From Leadbetterella lacustris (GTDB taxonomy: Bacteria; Bacteroidota; Bacteroidia; Cytophagales; Spirosomataceae), in contig OZ248437.1 of the NCBI GenBank assembly GCA_965234335.1, forward strand, positions 3,201-67,200: a stretch of 64,000 nt of DNA, in the 5' to 3' direction. The number at the start of each line of letters is the position of its first letter. Position 1 is the first letter of the stretch. Both the position numbers and the translations under genes were made by a program. The notes under the pieces are model-generated. The model made no database searches, had not been told where the DNA came from, and was given only the letters and a program-made list of their open reading frames with translations. This document shows positions 15,500 through 24,557 of this stretch, piece after piece.

Positions 15500-17006
15500 A
15501 CTTTTTGTATTTTTAGTTTTTGTTTTTTTGGGTTCGAAAGCCCAAAATATGGTTCAGATTGGTATTCAGGGAGCTAACAACCAAGTCAGGATTGTTAATT
15601 TGAAACAAAAGGGACTCATTTTACTGGATAAATCCAATGCCGGTCTTTTAAAAATAAAGAAAATAGACAAAGACCTCAATATGGCTTGGGAGGTAGAAAC
15701 TGACATCTCCAACAGGGTGGATTTTCTAGAAGAGTTTTATGATGGTAAATTCCTTTATCTTCTTTTAGAGCAGAAAAACTCAATCAATTATCAACTTCTT
15801 AAAATCTCTACTTCGTTTGCGGCTGTTCAAAAATCGACCATTAAAACTGTTAATGGCTTTGCCATGAGTCATTTTGTGGCATCAGACAAAGGGGTTTGTT
15901 TGGGTGGTTCGGTAAAAAACGAGCCTTTTTTAATTTTTATAGAAAATGACCCCAATACTCCTAAATATTATTCGAGCAATCTCAAAGGCGAGACTTTAAT
16001 TCAGTCTCTGGATTTGAGTAACGACGGATTGGTCATAGCTTTTCTTAACAAACAGAAAAAAAGCACCCAGATATTTTTCAGAGAATATTTTTTCACTGGA
16101 AAAATAAAAAAATCTACGCCTATTGTGGCCTCCGAGCCTTATACATTTCTCTCGGCCAAATTTTTTGACTCAAAAAATAAAAGGTTACTTGTGGGTAATT
16201 ACGGAATAGGGAAAGCCAGCAGTGACGGTTCACAAAGTTCGCAAGGTATTTATGTGGCTGATTTGGAGCAACTTAATAATATAAAATACTACAGCTTTGA
16301 TAAGTTTCAAAACTTCTTTGGATTTCTGAACGAACGTCAGAAGGAAAAGCTCGAAAAGCAAGTAAAGAGAAAGAAAGACAAAGGATCTGAGTATAACTTC
16401 AATTACCGTTTGCATATCAATGAACTCATTCCTTCAGGAGAAGATTTGTTGATTTCTTCGGAGGTGTTTGTGCCTGAATTTCGAAACAATTCTCTGAACT
16501 CACCTATGTACGGCAGCCCTTTTTTTTATCCAAATTCTGTTTGGGGTCGGCAGTATATGAATAATTATTATTGGATGAACAGCCCGTCTATGTGGGGATT
16601 TCGCAATCGAAACTCCGAAACTTTTGACGGTTTTAAGTATATCGAAGGCGTCGTTATAGCCCTTGATGCTAACGGAAATCTGAAATGGGACAATTCGGTT
16701 CAGTACAAAAACCTGAAATATTACAATCTCAGACCGCACATAAAAGTAAGTCAGGCTGGAACAAACACCTTCCTGTCTTACACAAACGCCGACAAACTGA
16801 ACATCAAGGAGTTTACGAATAGAGGCGAAATGCTTCAAAATGAGTCATTTGAAAAGAATAGTCCTGAGATTTTTCAGAAAAGTAGAAAGTCAGAATTCGA
16901 AAACTTCGAACATTGGTACGATAACTACTTTTTCAATTGGGGAATTATCAAAAATAACGACTCCAAATTCAAGCAGACTTGTTTTATCCAAAAAATAACT
17001 CAGTGA
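15489..17006 (+). CDS. Secreted protein of unknown function
   Basis: 505 residues with a signal peptide ending at SKAQ (about residue 19). The mature part is rich in short beta-strand-like segments with regularly spaced hydrophobics (for example GLILLDKSNAGLLKIKKIDK, GKFLYLLLEQKNS, GGSVKNEPFLIF), which resembles a beta-propeller, but I recognise no family. A Tyr/Asn/Trp-rich loop lies around residues 340-375 (FFYPNSVWGRQYMNNYYW). It overlaps the EVE gene by 11 bp, and its TGA overlaps the GTG of a decayed neighbour with a similar layout (17003-18519), so the pair probably arose by tandem duplication. Confidence 0.75.
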   Translation: MKFKLFVFLVFVFLGSKAQNMVQIGIQGANNQVRIVNLKQKGLILLDKSNAGLLKIKKIDKDLNMAWEVETDISNRVDFLEEFYDGKFLYLLLEQKNSINYQLLKISTSFAAVQKSTIKTVNGFAMSHFVASDKGVCLGGSVKNEPFLIFIENDPNTPKYYSSNLKGETLIQSLDLSNDGLVIAFLNKQKKSTQIFFREYFFTGKIKKSTPIVASEPYTFLSAKFFDSKNKRLLVGNYGIGKASSDGSQSSQGIYVADLEQLNNIKYYSFDKFQNFFGFLNERQKEKLEKQVKRKKDKGSEYNFNYRLHINELIPSGEDLLISSEVFVPEFRNNSLNSPMYGSPFFYPNSVWGRQYMNNYYWMNSPSMWGFRNRNSETFDGFKYIEGVVIALDANGNLKWDNSVQYKNLKYYNLRPHIKVSQAGTNTFLSYTNADKLNIKEFTNRGEMLQNESFEKNSPEIFQKSRKSEFENFEHWYDNYFFNWGIIKNNDSKFKQTCFIQKITQ

Positions 17007-18519
17007 GATTTGTATTTCTAATTCTTTTATTTTCAACGAACCTAACTGCTTAGATTATTCAAAATATTGAATTATAGGTAGTTGGAAAGCCATCTTGGCA
17101 AAATATCATTCCGATTGGAAAAAACAGACTCTTGCTTTTTGTCAAAACTGATCAAGCCCAAGCGAAAACGGTGATGTAGAATGGTGATTTGCAAAAAAAG
17201 GAATCAGATATTTTATTGGATGTGGAGCGTGCATCTACGGCTATTACATTCGCTCAAGCGAAATTTACTTTTCTTTTCAGAGAAACAAGCGTAATGTTCT
17301 ACCAAATTTTGATTTAGCAACGGGGAATTTCAAAAAATAAAGGTTTCGAACAGCGTGACTATTTCGATAATCAAAATTACGTTTTTTTGAAAAATAAAGT
17401 CATACTCGCCGATGCCAACTGGGCTGGAGCCGCATTTTATACTTTTGATTTCGGCACGGAAGAGGGCAAAATGATTCCGCTTGATGTAAAAGGGAGGGTA
17501 TTACAAGAAATAAATTATGATGAAAAATCAAATAGAATTCATAGTGTTTGGTCTGCAAAGAAAATCGCTTGCTCTATTACCAAAAAGGAGAATATGTCAA
17601 ATATACTTTTTTGAATGTTTCAGTATTTGACACGGCTGACAATGTTTTGGGAACCAATAAAGTATCTCAAAAGTCAGAAAATTTCCCAATGTCTGCCAAA
17701 AGTGTTGTTATGCCTAACATTTCAAGAGCAGTTATAGGTACATACCAAGCCAAATCTGGTGACAGAGGCTTATTTTTTTTGCCTGATTATAGGACAAATG
17801 CAAGTAATTTTACTTTTAAGTCTTTTGCTGATTTACTGCAAGGGCAGCCCGAAATCTCAGATATTGATATCTAGAAATTGCTGAAAGAATACTCCTTTCT
17901 AATGCATGAACTCATTTTTAGTAGTCAAAGTCTGACGGTGGGCAGGGCTTTTTACAAGCCAGAGTATAATATAGTTTCACAGCAGCTTTATAATCCATAC
18001 GATAACTTTTCGCCAAATAGAAACGCAGGTTTTGGAAGGTCAAATATCAGAAACCAAGCAGTTTTTTCGGGATTTAATTACGCTGTAGGTTTTATAGCCA
18101 ATGTGCAGATCAATAATGGCACTTTCGCTTCTAATCGTATAGATATTAAGCAAATGAGTCCACAAATCAGGCAGCCACTGAGCTTTAATAGGGCTGCCTC
18201 GGTTGCTTATTGTGTGAGAGGGAATTTGGCAACCAAAAATTATAAAATTGGCACAAAACCTATTTTGTATAAATTATCCGATGAAGAACCTTCCATAGCC
18301 AATCAGTCTTTTTTGCCTGCCTTTCAAGAGGTAAAATTTTGGTATGATTATTATTTCATAGCCAATAGTTCCAAAAATAAATTAGAAGTACTTAAACTAC
18401 CAAATGTTGAAAAGTCTAAAGATAAAAAACGGAAAAAGAAACAAAGCAGTTCTTTCACTCAGATAAAAAAAAATATATATATCACCAAAATAGCCTCGGG
18501 AACACATAGCCAAAATTGA
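17003..18519 (+). pseudogene. Decayed tandem neighbour (probable paralog) of the preceding secreted protein
   Basis: A GTG at 17003 overlaps the upstream stop (GTGA) and begins the signal peptide RFVFLILLFSTNLTA, but the frame is broken by TAG codons at 17051, 17075 and 17177. Coding continues across probable shifts near 17300-17340 and at the A-rich run near 17560, and hits another in-frame TAG at 17872 before reading cleanly to 18519 (ending KIASGTHSQN). The recovered protein would be about 500 residues, similar in size and style to the gene before it, with the signal cleavage site at a lost Gln (CAG to TAG). The 17051 and 17872 stops sit where Gln would be natural. At least four stops and several indels make this a pseudogene, not a recoded gene. 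Confidence 0.8.
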
Positions 18520-18621
18520 TTCTTACCACAAATCGCAGTTTTATTGAAAGTTTGCAGGTATTTACTTCCCAGTTTGTTAAAAAATTCGGATTTTTGTCGT
18601 TCAATTTTTAGTGTTCCCCTT

Positions 18622-19818
18622 ATGAGGTACGTTTTGGTTTTGTGTTTTCTCACACTTTTTGCTTGTGCCGACCACTCTCGGGAGGGTTATGATATACCTG
18701 TGGGTCAAAAACATAATGAGGAAAATCAACATTTGGCGGCTTTGAGCATACTTTCGGATGCCATAAAAAATAATCCGAGCTATCCTGACAATTATTACAA
18801 AAGGGCGGTTCTTCAATATGAATTGGGCAATTATAAAGACGCTTTAGTAGATATCACGAGAGCAGAGAGATTAAACCCCAATTCTGGTTTGTTTTTGTTT
18901 CAAAAAGCCAAAATTCAAAACGTATTGAACGAAAAGGGAGCTTTGAAAAATGCTTTTGATGCCGAAAGTCAGCAGTTCAGTTCTCCTTCGCTTTATGTGC
19001 TCATTGCTGATTTGTACCTCAAAGAAAAGAATTTTAGAATGGCTCAGCAATATATGCAAAAAGCCGAGTCCATTTATCCTTACAGCTCAGAGTTGTTTCT
19101 AATCAAAGGTAAGTTCTACGCCATGCAAAATGACACCACCACTGCGGTAAACAACTATAAAAGAGCATTGGTACTTCGGCCGCATAGTTTTGAGCCATAC
19201 GATCACCTTATAAAAATATTTAATAAAGCTCATCTGGTAGATTCAGCACTGACCTATAACGAAAAAGCATTGAAGCGGTTTCCAACAAACCGAGAATTGG
19301 TTTATAACAAGGCTCAAATTCTCGAAAATGTAGGTGCCTTAGACAGTGCCACTAAGGTTTATCAGGCTTTTCTGAGGTTGGAGCCTGCACGTTATGATGT
19401 TTTAGAAAAAGTGGGTAATATTTATATGCGTAAAAAAAACTATGCGGCAGCATTTTTGATTTATGACAAATGGAGTAAAGCCGTGCCAGATAATGAAAAA
19501 GCCTATCTCCAGGCATCATTATGTTACGAAGTTCAGGAACGCTATATCAATGCCAAAACGTATTTGGAAGGTGCGGTAGAAAAAATGCCAGACAATAAAG
19601 CTTTGGCTATGAGATTGAAGTCAGTAAACTACATTTTGGGACAAAAAGTTAATCCATTTACGGACAATACTCAGCAGTTTTATACCAATACTAAAAAGAA
19701 AAGGGTGGAAGAAGCCACTGAACAAGAGCCACAAAGGAGAATATTTGATATCGGAAATATAGAAAAAATACAAAAACGGAGTCCAATTACGATAGGTAAA
19801 GACACCACTAGAAATTAA
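18622..19818 (+). CDS. TPR-repeat lipoprotein
   Basis: 398 residues. The ATG at 18622 gives a lipoprotein signal MRYVLVLCFLTLFAC with Cys at the lipobox; the frame is open upstream but would bury this signal. The mature protein is a run of about nine tetratricopeptide repeats (for example YPDNYYKRAVLQYELGNYKD, then RPHSFEPYDHLIKIFNK), ending in a low-complexity basic tail. TPR solenoids are protein-protein scaffolds; here it would be held at the periplasmic face of a membrane. It ends 4 bp before thrS, so the two may be co-transcribed, but the function is unknown. Confidence 0.8.
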   Translation: MRYVLVLCFLTLFACADHSREGYDIPVGQKHNEENQHLAALSILSDAIKNNPSYPDNYYKRAVLQYELGNYKDALVDITRAERLNPNSGLFLFQKAKIQNVLNEKGALKNAFDAESQQFSSPSLYVLIADLYLKEKNFRMAQQYMQKAESIYPYSSELFLIKGKFYAMQNDTTTAVNNYKRALVLRPHSFEPYDHLIKIFNKAHLVDSALTYNEKALKRFPTNRELVYNKAQILENVGALDSATKVYQAFLRLEPARYDVLEKVGNIYMRKKNYAAAFLIYDKWSKAVPDNEKAYLQASLCYEVQERYINAKTYLEGAVEKMPDNKALAMRLKSVNYILGQKVNPFTDNTQQFYTNTKKKRVEEATEQEPQRRIFDIGNIEKIQKRSPITIGKDTTRN

Positions 19819-19822
19819 GAAT

Positions 19823-21775
19823 ATGATGATTAGCGTTACTTTGCCCGATGGCAGCAAAAGAGAATATCAAAAGGGATCCACTCCAATGGACGTGGCTTTA
19901 TCTATAAGCGAAGGCTTGGCCAGAAATGTGTTGGCGGCCAAAGTTGACGGTCAAGTAGTTGATTTAAACACGCCTTTGGAAAAAAGTGTGGAACTACAAT
20001 TGCTCACCTGGAACGACACCGAAGGCAAGTCTACATTTTGGCATTCATCTGCTCACTTAATGGCTGAGGCCTTAGAAGTTCTCTATCCAGGCGTAAAGTT
20101 TTGGGTAGGCCCACCGGTAGAAAATGGATTTTATTACGACATAGACACAGGCGAAAAAAGTATTTCTTCAGACGATTTTAAGATGATTGAAGACAAAATG
20201 TTGGAACTTGCCCGTCAAAAAAACGAGTTTAAGAGAATTCCGATTACCAAGGCCGATGCTTTGAAGTACTTTGGTGACAAAGGAGATGAATATAAGTTAG
20301 ATTTGCTTTCAAGCCTTGAAGACGGTAATATTACGCTTTATCAACAAGGTAATTTCACTGATTTGTGTCGTGGACCACATATTCCAAATACTGGATTTAT
20401 AAAGGCAGCCAAAATAATGAATGCCGCTGCGGCGTATTTTAAAGGCGACCAAAACAATAAAATGCTTACCCGTATTTATGGCGTAACATTTCCTAAAGCC
20501 AAAGAACTTGAGGAATATCTAACACTTTTGGAAGAAGCCAAACGTCGTGACCACCGTAAACTAGGTGCTGAACTTGAGTTTTTTACGTTTTCAGAGAAAG
20601 TTGGAAAAGGCCTTCCGCTTTGGTTACCAAAAGGTGCCATGCTGAGAGAGCGTTTGGAGAATTTCTTGAAAAAAGCCCAATTGAGATCTGGCTACTTACC
20701 TGTGGTAACTCCGCACATCGGCAGTAAGGCACTTTACGTGACCTCAGGCCACTGGGAAAAGTATGGCGAGGATTCATTCCAGCCCATCAAAACTCCAGAG
20801 GAAGGGGAGGAGTTTATGCTAAAACCCATGAACTGCCCGCACCACTGCGAAATTTACAAATCTAAGCCTCGTAGCTACAGAGATTTGCCTTTGCGTTTGG
20901 CGGAGTTTGGTACAGTTTATCGTTATGAGCAAAGTGGTGAGTTGCACGGCCTAACGCGTGTGCGTGGATTTACACAAGACGACGCCCATATTTTCTGTGC
21001 CAACGACCAAGTGGAGGCCGAATTTATGAAAGTAATTGATTTGGTGCTTTATGTATTCAAATCTCTCGGATTTGATGATTATAGTGCACAGGTGTCGCTG
21101 AGAAGTAAAGAGAAAAGTTCGAAATATATTGGTTCTGACGAAGATTGGGATAAAGCCGAGTCGGCCATCATAAAAGCTGCTGACGAGAAAGGTTTGAAAA
21201 CGGTTGTAGAATATGGCGAGGCGGCTTTTTATGGGCCTAAACTTGACTTCATGGTGAAAGATGCCTTGGGTCGCAAGTGGCAGTTGGGTACTATTCAGGT
21301 AGATTATCAGTTGCCTAACAGATTTGAGCTTGAATACACTGGGGCTGACAATCAGAAACATAGACCTGTCATGATTCACCGAGCACCGTTTGGCTCGATG
21401 GAAAGATTTATAGCCATTTTGATAGAAAACACGGCCGGTAATTTTCCGTTTTGGCTTTCACCGGAGCAAATTGCCGTTTTGCCAATTTCAGAGAAATACG
21501 AGGACTACGCCAACGACGTGTTTTTGAGTTTGCAGGAGCATGACATCAGAGGATATGTGGATCACCGTTCCGAAAAAATTGGCAGGAAAATTCGTGACGC
21601 AGAAGTGGCTAAAGTGCCTTTGATGCTCATAATTGGTGAAAAAGAAGCTGCTGAAGGCAAAATATCGCTAAGGAAAAAGGGTGAGGGTGACTTGGGTAGT
21701 TTCACTGTTGATGAATTTGTGGCATTCGCCAAAGCAGAAATAAATAAAAATATACCGACTTTTGGTAAAAATTGA
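19823..21775 (+). CDS. thrS: Threonine-tRNA ligase
   Basis: 650 residues in the full bacterial layout: TGS domain (residues 1-63), the N2 editing domain with the HSSAHLMAE motif, the class II catalytic core (motif 2 around YEQSGELHGLTRVRGFTQDD, motif 3 APFGSMERF), the zinc-binding Cys in MNCPHHC, and the C-terminal anticodon-binding domain. It charges tRNA-Thr in the cytoplasm and removes mischarged Ser. Two Met codons are adjacent at the start (MMISVTLPDGS); either could be used. infC follows with its own promoter. Confidence 0.97.
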   Translation: MMISVTLPDGSKREYQKGSTPMDVALSISEGLARNVLAAKVDGQVVDLNTPLEKSVELQLLTWNDTEGKSTFWHSSAHLMAEALEVLYPGVKFWVGPPVENGFYYDIDTGEKSISSDDFKMIEDKMLELARQKNEFKRIPITKADALKYFGDKGDEYKLDLLSSLEDGNITLYQQGNFTDLCRGPHIPNTGFIKAAKIMNAAAAYFKGDQNNKMLTRIYGVTFPKAKELEEYLTLLEEAKRRDHRKLGAELEFFTFSEKVGKGLPLWLPKGAMLRERLENFLKKAQLRSGYLPVVTPHIGSKALYVTSGHWEKYGEDSFQPIKTPEEGEEFMLKPMNCPHHCEIYKSKPRSYRDLPLRLAEFGTVYRYEQSGELHGLTRVRGFTQDDAHIFCANDQVEAEFMKVIDLVLYVFKSLGFDDYSAQVSLRSKEKSSKYIGSDEDWDKAESAIIKAADEKGLKTVVEYGEAAFYGPKLDFMVKDALGRKWQLGTIQVDYQLPNRFELEYTGADNQKHRPVMIHRAPFGSMERFIAILIENTAGNFPFWLSPEQIAVLPISEKYEDYANDVFLSLQEHDIRGYVDHRSEKIGRKIRDAEVAKVPLMLIIGEKEAAEGKISLRKKGEGDLGSFTVDEFVAFAKAEINKNIPTFGKN

Positions 21776-21786
21776 AAAGTAAATAA

Positions 21787-21824
21787 TAAATTTGATGAAA
21801 TTTTAAGTTGTAAGTAGCTTAAAA
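21787..21824 (+). promoter_or_regulatory. infC promoter box and leader stem-loop
   Basis: TAAATTTG (21787-21794) matches TAnnTTTG, and TTTTAAG (21801-21807) pairs with CTTAAAA (21818-21824) around a 10-nt loop, about 20 nt before the ATG at 21845. The stem sits at the predicted 5' end of an infC transcript and could shape its translation, but it is AT-rich and weak. Confidence 0.45.
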
Positions 21825-21844
21825 TCTCATATTTAAATTCTTTT

Positions 21845-22402
21845 ATGGCAAAAAACATGAAAAAACCGTATCGTCCACCGGTTAGAAAAGAAGACGAACA
21901 CAGGATTAACGAAAAAATTAGAGGTGTTGCAGAGGTAAGGTTAGTAGGAGAGAATATAGAAGTCGGAGTTTATCCGTTCGTCAAAGCGGTAGAAATAGCG
22001 AGAGAGCAAAATTTGGATTTAGTAGAAATTGTTCCGAACTCTGTGCCGCCGGTTTGCCGAATCGTAGATTACTCTAAGTTTAAATACGAGCAAAAGAAAA
22101 AGCAAAAAGAACTTAAAGCTAAGCAGGTAAAAACGGTCATAAAGGAAATCAGGTTTGGTCCACAAACCGATGACCATGATTACGAGTTTAAGCTAAAGCA
22201 CGCTGAAAACTTTTTGAAAGAAAACTCAAAAGTAAAGGCTTATGTGCAGTTTATTGGCCGTCAGATAGTTTTTAAAGAACAAGGATTTAAACTTCTTGAG
22301 AAGTTTGTAAAAGCTTTAGAAGAACTTGGCAAGCCAGAAGCACCACCGAAATTAGAAGGAAAAAGATTGAACGTGATTATCGCACCAAAATCTAAAAAAT
22401 AA
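21845..22402 (+). CDS. infC: Translation initiation factor IF-3
   Basis: 185 residues covering both IF-3 domains: the N-terminal domain with INEKIRGVAEVRLVGE and REQNLDLVEIVPNSVPPVCR, the Lys-rich linker (YEQKKKQKELKAKQVKT), and the C-terminal domain with EIRFGPQTDDHDYEFKLKHAENFL. IF-3 keeps 30S subunits free and checks the start codon. An ATG is used rather than the AUU known from E. coli infC. A terminator follows directly, so rpmI and rplT, its usual downstream partners, are not in this operon. Confidence 0.97.
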   Translation: MAKNMKKPYRPPVRKEDEHRINEKIRGVAEVRLVGENIEVGVYPFVKAVEIAREQNLDLVEIVPNSVPPVCRIVDYSKFKYEQKKKQKELKAKQVKTVIKEIRFGPQTDDHDYEFKLKHAENFLKENSKVKAYVQFIGRQIVFKEQGFKLLEKFVKALEELGKPEAPPKLEGKRLNVIIAPKSKK

Positions 22403-22406
22403 TATG

Positions 22407-22434
22407 AAGCCGACTTATTTGAGTCGGTTTTTTT
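22407..22434 (+). terminator. Rho-independent terminator after infC
   Basis: CCGACT (22410-22415) pairs with AGTCGG (22422-22427), extended by A-T and G-U pairs, followed by a run of seven T. It begins 5 nt after the infC stop. Confidence 0.8.
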
Positions 22435-22520
22435 ATGTTTCAGAACTAAATTAGTGTTTAAATTTTAAATCAAATACTGGTGGAGGACCGCACATTGGTG
22501 TTTAAAACTCAATTTCAACT

Positions 22521-23291
22521 ATGAAATTCTTAAATGTCTTGCGTTTTCTCCTTATCTTAGATTTGCTGGCTTTTTCAGCATTTGGCCAAAAAAATGAACA
22601 AAACTCCACGGAAAATCAAACGTCTGCCACAGTAAAAGTAGAATCAAAGGATATCTCAACCCTTCAAAAAAACAATATTAAAATGAAGAACATAGGCATT
22701 TTACTTTTTAATAACTTCGAAACATTGGATGTTTTTGGGCCAGTAGAAATATTTGGCCGCTTGAGAGATTTGTATCATATCGAATTTTATTCTTTGGAAG
22801 GTGGGGTCGTAACCAGCACACAAAATGTGAAGATTTTAACCCAAAAACTCTCCGAGAAGGACCAATTTGATATTTTCTTGATTCCTGGTGGAATGGGAAC
22901 CAGAAAAGAAGTGGACCATCCACAAATGATTTCTGCCATCTCAGAGATCTCCTCTTTATCAACTTATGTGCTCACAGTTTGTACGGGTTCTGCCCTTTTG
23001 GCTAAAACTGGGCAAATTAATGGCTTGTCGGCCACATCCAACAAACGTTCGTTTGATTGGGTAGTGTCTCAGGAATCAAAGGTAAATTGGATTAAAAAGG
23101 CAAGATGGGCCTTAGACGGAAAATACTACACATCTTCTGGCGTTTCGGCGGGCATGGACATGACTTTGGGTTTTATCAGAGACATACATGGGATAGATTT
23201 GGCAAGAAAAATAGCTTACGAAATTGAATATACTTGGCAAGAAAACAAAGAAGTGGATGAGTTTTATTTGCAAGATTTGAAACAGAATTAA
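22521..23291 (+). CDS. DJ-1/PfpI family protein with an N-terminal signal or anchor
   Basis: 256 residues. The first 22 residues are hydrophobic and end FSAFGQ, a signal peptide of Bacteroidota type; a polar linker of about 30 residues follows. The DJ-1/PfpI fold runs from GILLFNNFETLDVFGPVEIF to the C-terminus, with the nucleophile Cys in VLTVCTGSALLAKTG and the Glu/Asp-type supporting residues DVFGPVE. This layout is closest to the isonitrile hydratase/InhA-like branch. An internal ATG precedes KNIGILLFNN, so a cytoplasmic form starting there is possible. Substrate unknown. Confidence 0.8.
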   Translation: MKFLNVLRFLLILDLLAFSAFGQKNEQNSTENQTSATVKVESKDISTLQKNNIKMKNIGILLFNNFETLDVFGPVEIFGRLRDLYHIEFYSLEGGVVTSTQNVKILTQKLSEKDQFDIFLIPGGMGTRKEVDHPQMISAISEISSLSTYVLTVCTGSALLAKTGQINGLSATSNKRSFDWVVSQESKVNWIKKARWALDGKYYTSSGVSAGMDMTLGFIRDIHGIDLARKIAYEIEYTWQENKEVDEFYLQDLKQN

Positions 23292-23299
23292 TCCGGGTG

Positions 23300-23320
23300 G
23301 TACAATTTTTCAAATTGTAC
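23300..23320. repeat. Perfect 9-bp inverted repeat between convergent genes
   Basis: GTACAATTT and AAATTGTAC flank a 3-nt centre in the gap between the convergent DJ-1-like and SOUL genes. On the plus strand it is followed by A residues rather than T, so it is not a standard intrinsic terminator for the upstream gene. Confidence 0.5.
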
Positions 23321-23388
23321 AAAAAAAGTTTCTGGATTTAATAACCAAACTTTTTTTGCACATGCCTTAAAATCTATTTCAGTTTTCA

Positions 23389-24000
23389 CTACTTATTTTG
23401 CTTTATATCATTTTCATTAATTGATACTATTACTTCATTTCTCCTCCCAAATAATTGGTAGGGAGGATTGTAACCTAAATAGCGAAAGTGTCCGTAGTAA
23501 GAAATGTGATTTTCTTTCAATGCAGTTTCAAGCATTGTTGTATGCCGTTTAATATTTTCATTGCTGGAAAATCCACCGAACTGAATTGCAGCAACATATT
23601 CATCTGGTGAGGTATTGATAATTACGTCAGAATTGTTAGGAATCGGTAAATTGTCTTTATTGTACCCCGAAGGCATGACAAAGCTCATAGTCGAAACACT
23701 GTCGCCAATATTCATATGAACAGGTGAGGTCATGGCTATTTGTTTTTGGTCTTTATTTCCACCAAAAATATACCCGGCTAATTTCCGGAATCCGGTACTG
23801 CCCAATTCTTTGTATGACTTGACATCCGATGTAATCATTGCCATAGTTGCTTGTGGATAATACCTAATTTCAAATTCTTTTTCGGTTTGAATGACTTTGT
23901 ACGCCTGCGATTCTGATTTATTGGTCGCCATAGAGGTGTATATTTGAATTATAATAATTACTACAGCAATTATTCCTATTACGATTAGTGTTATTTTCAT
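23389..24000 (-). CDS. SOUL family heme-binding-like protein
   Basis: 203 residues. The N-terminal 20 residues are a hydrophobic anchor or signal (MKITLIVIGIIAVVIIIIQI). SOUL-domain features follow: YKVIQTEKEFEIRYYPQATMA, GFRKLAGYIFGGNKDQKQIAMTSPV, FVMPSGYNKDNLP, and GYNPPYQLFGRRNEV near the end. Eukaryotic SOUL/HEBP proteins bind tetrapyrroles; bacterial versions are common and uncharacterised. The hydrophobic N-terminus suggests a membrane-anchored periplasmic form. Confidence 0.85.
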   Translation of the reverse strand: MKITLIVIGIIAVVIIIIQIYTSMATNKSESQAYKVIQTEKEFEIRYYPQATMAMITSDVKSYKELGSTGFRKLAGYIFGGNKDQKQIAMTSPVHMNIGDSVSTMSFVMPSGYNKDNLPIPNNSDVIINTSPDEYVAAIQFGGFSSNENIKRHTTMLETALKENHISYYGHFRYLGYNPPYQLFGRRNEVIVSINENDIKQNK

Positions 24001-24140
24001 TACAATTTGTTTTGTTGTTTATTTAAAATCAAACACTTAATTCGACTCTTCTGTTTTTGACTCATCCAAATCTTTTGTAAGTTAATGGGTATTGAACTTC
24101 GGTAAAATGGCATTCTTTCTGAAACCATTTTATTTAGCGT

Positions 24141-24245
24141 TTCGCATTAAGGGACTTTGAATTTTATACTAATCTAACCTGTTTTGTAAAATTAGGATCT
24201 CTGTTTAGGGGACCCTGTTTTTACTCAAATTTCCGGTTTGTATTT
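24141..24245 (+). repeat. Two degenerate REP units in the left-end orientation
   Basis: One decayed unit centres on GGGACTTTG at about 24149-24157, followed by CTAATCTAACCTGTTTT, which resembles the spacer after the third intact unit at 25169. A second has CTCTGTTTAGGGGACCCTG followed by TTACTCAAATTTCCGG, matching the ACTCAAATTTATCCG spacer of the intact units. Both palindromes have several mismatches. Confidence 0.6.
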
Positions 24246-24477
24246 TACAAAATATGAATCTATAATTTTACAATCCTATAACATAAAGGGCTAATAGAGA
24301 ATTTATTGTTCAATAAATGAAAAATACAATATTATTAATTTTAAAATTCTGATTTTTAGCAAATAGAAATTTGATATTTTGCAATTGAGGTTCAAATTAT
24401 TGCTATTTTTCTTATAAGTCTCCAACTTTACATTTTAAAAGATGTGTGGTTTGATGTTAATGGAATATAACATGTAA

Positions 24478-24535
24478 TTTGACATTAGCGGTGCACCAGA
24501 GTCTCTTAAAGGAAGATTTTGCCAGGACAGAAAAG
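24478..24535 (-). repeat. Degenerate right-end REP copy
   Basis: ATTTGACATTAGCGGTGCA then CCAGAGTCTCTTAAAGGAAG and CCAGGACAGAAA line up base for base with the region around the intact right end (25829-25880), which reads ATTTGGCATTTGCATTGTA before its palindrome. With 24141-24245 it forms both ends of a decayed element lacking a transposase. Confidence 0.55.
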
Positions 24536-24557
24536 TTTAACCAATTTTATTTTACAT

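Larger units (their letters stand above)
24001..24557. other. Gene-free stretch with degenerate REP remnants
   Basis: No open frame here looks coding. The stretch carries degraded copies of both ends of the REP/RAYT element found at 25031-25870 (listed separately at 24141-24245 and 24478-24535). Elsewhere it is AT-rich without recognisable features. Confidence 0.6.

Noticed and set aside
17003..18519. Recoding of TAG as Gln, since the clear in-frame stops are TAG
   Set aside because: The gene also carries frameshifts, all other genes in the window stop normally (including at TAG), and no suppressor tRNA is seen.
23300..23320. Perfect inverted repeat as a terminator
   Set aside because: No T-run follows the stem on the strand where it would be needed for the upstream gene; kept only as a repeat.
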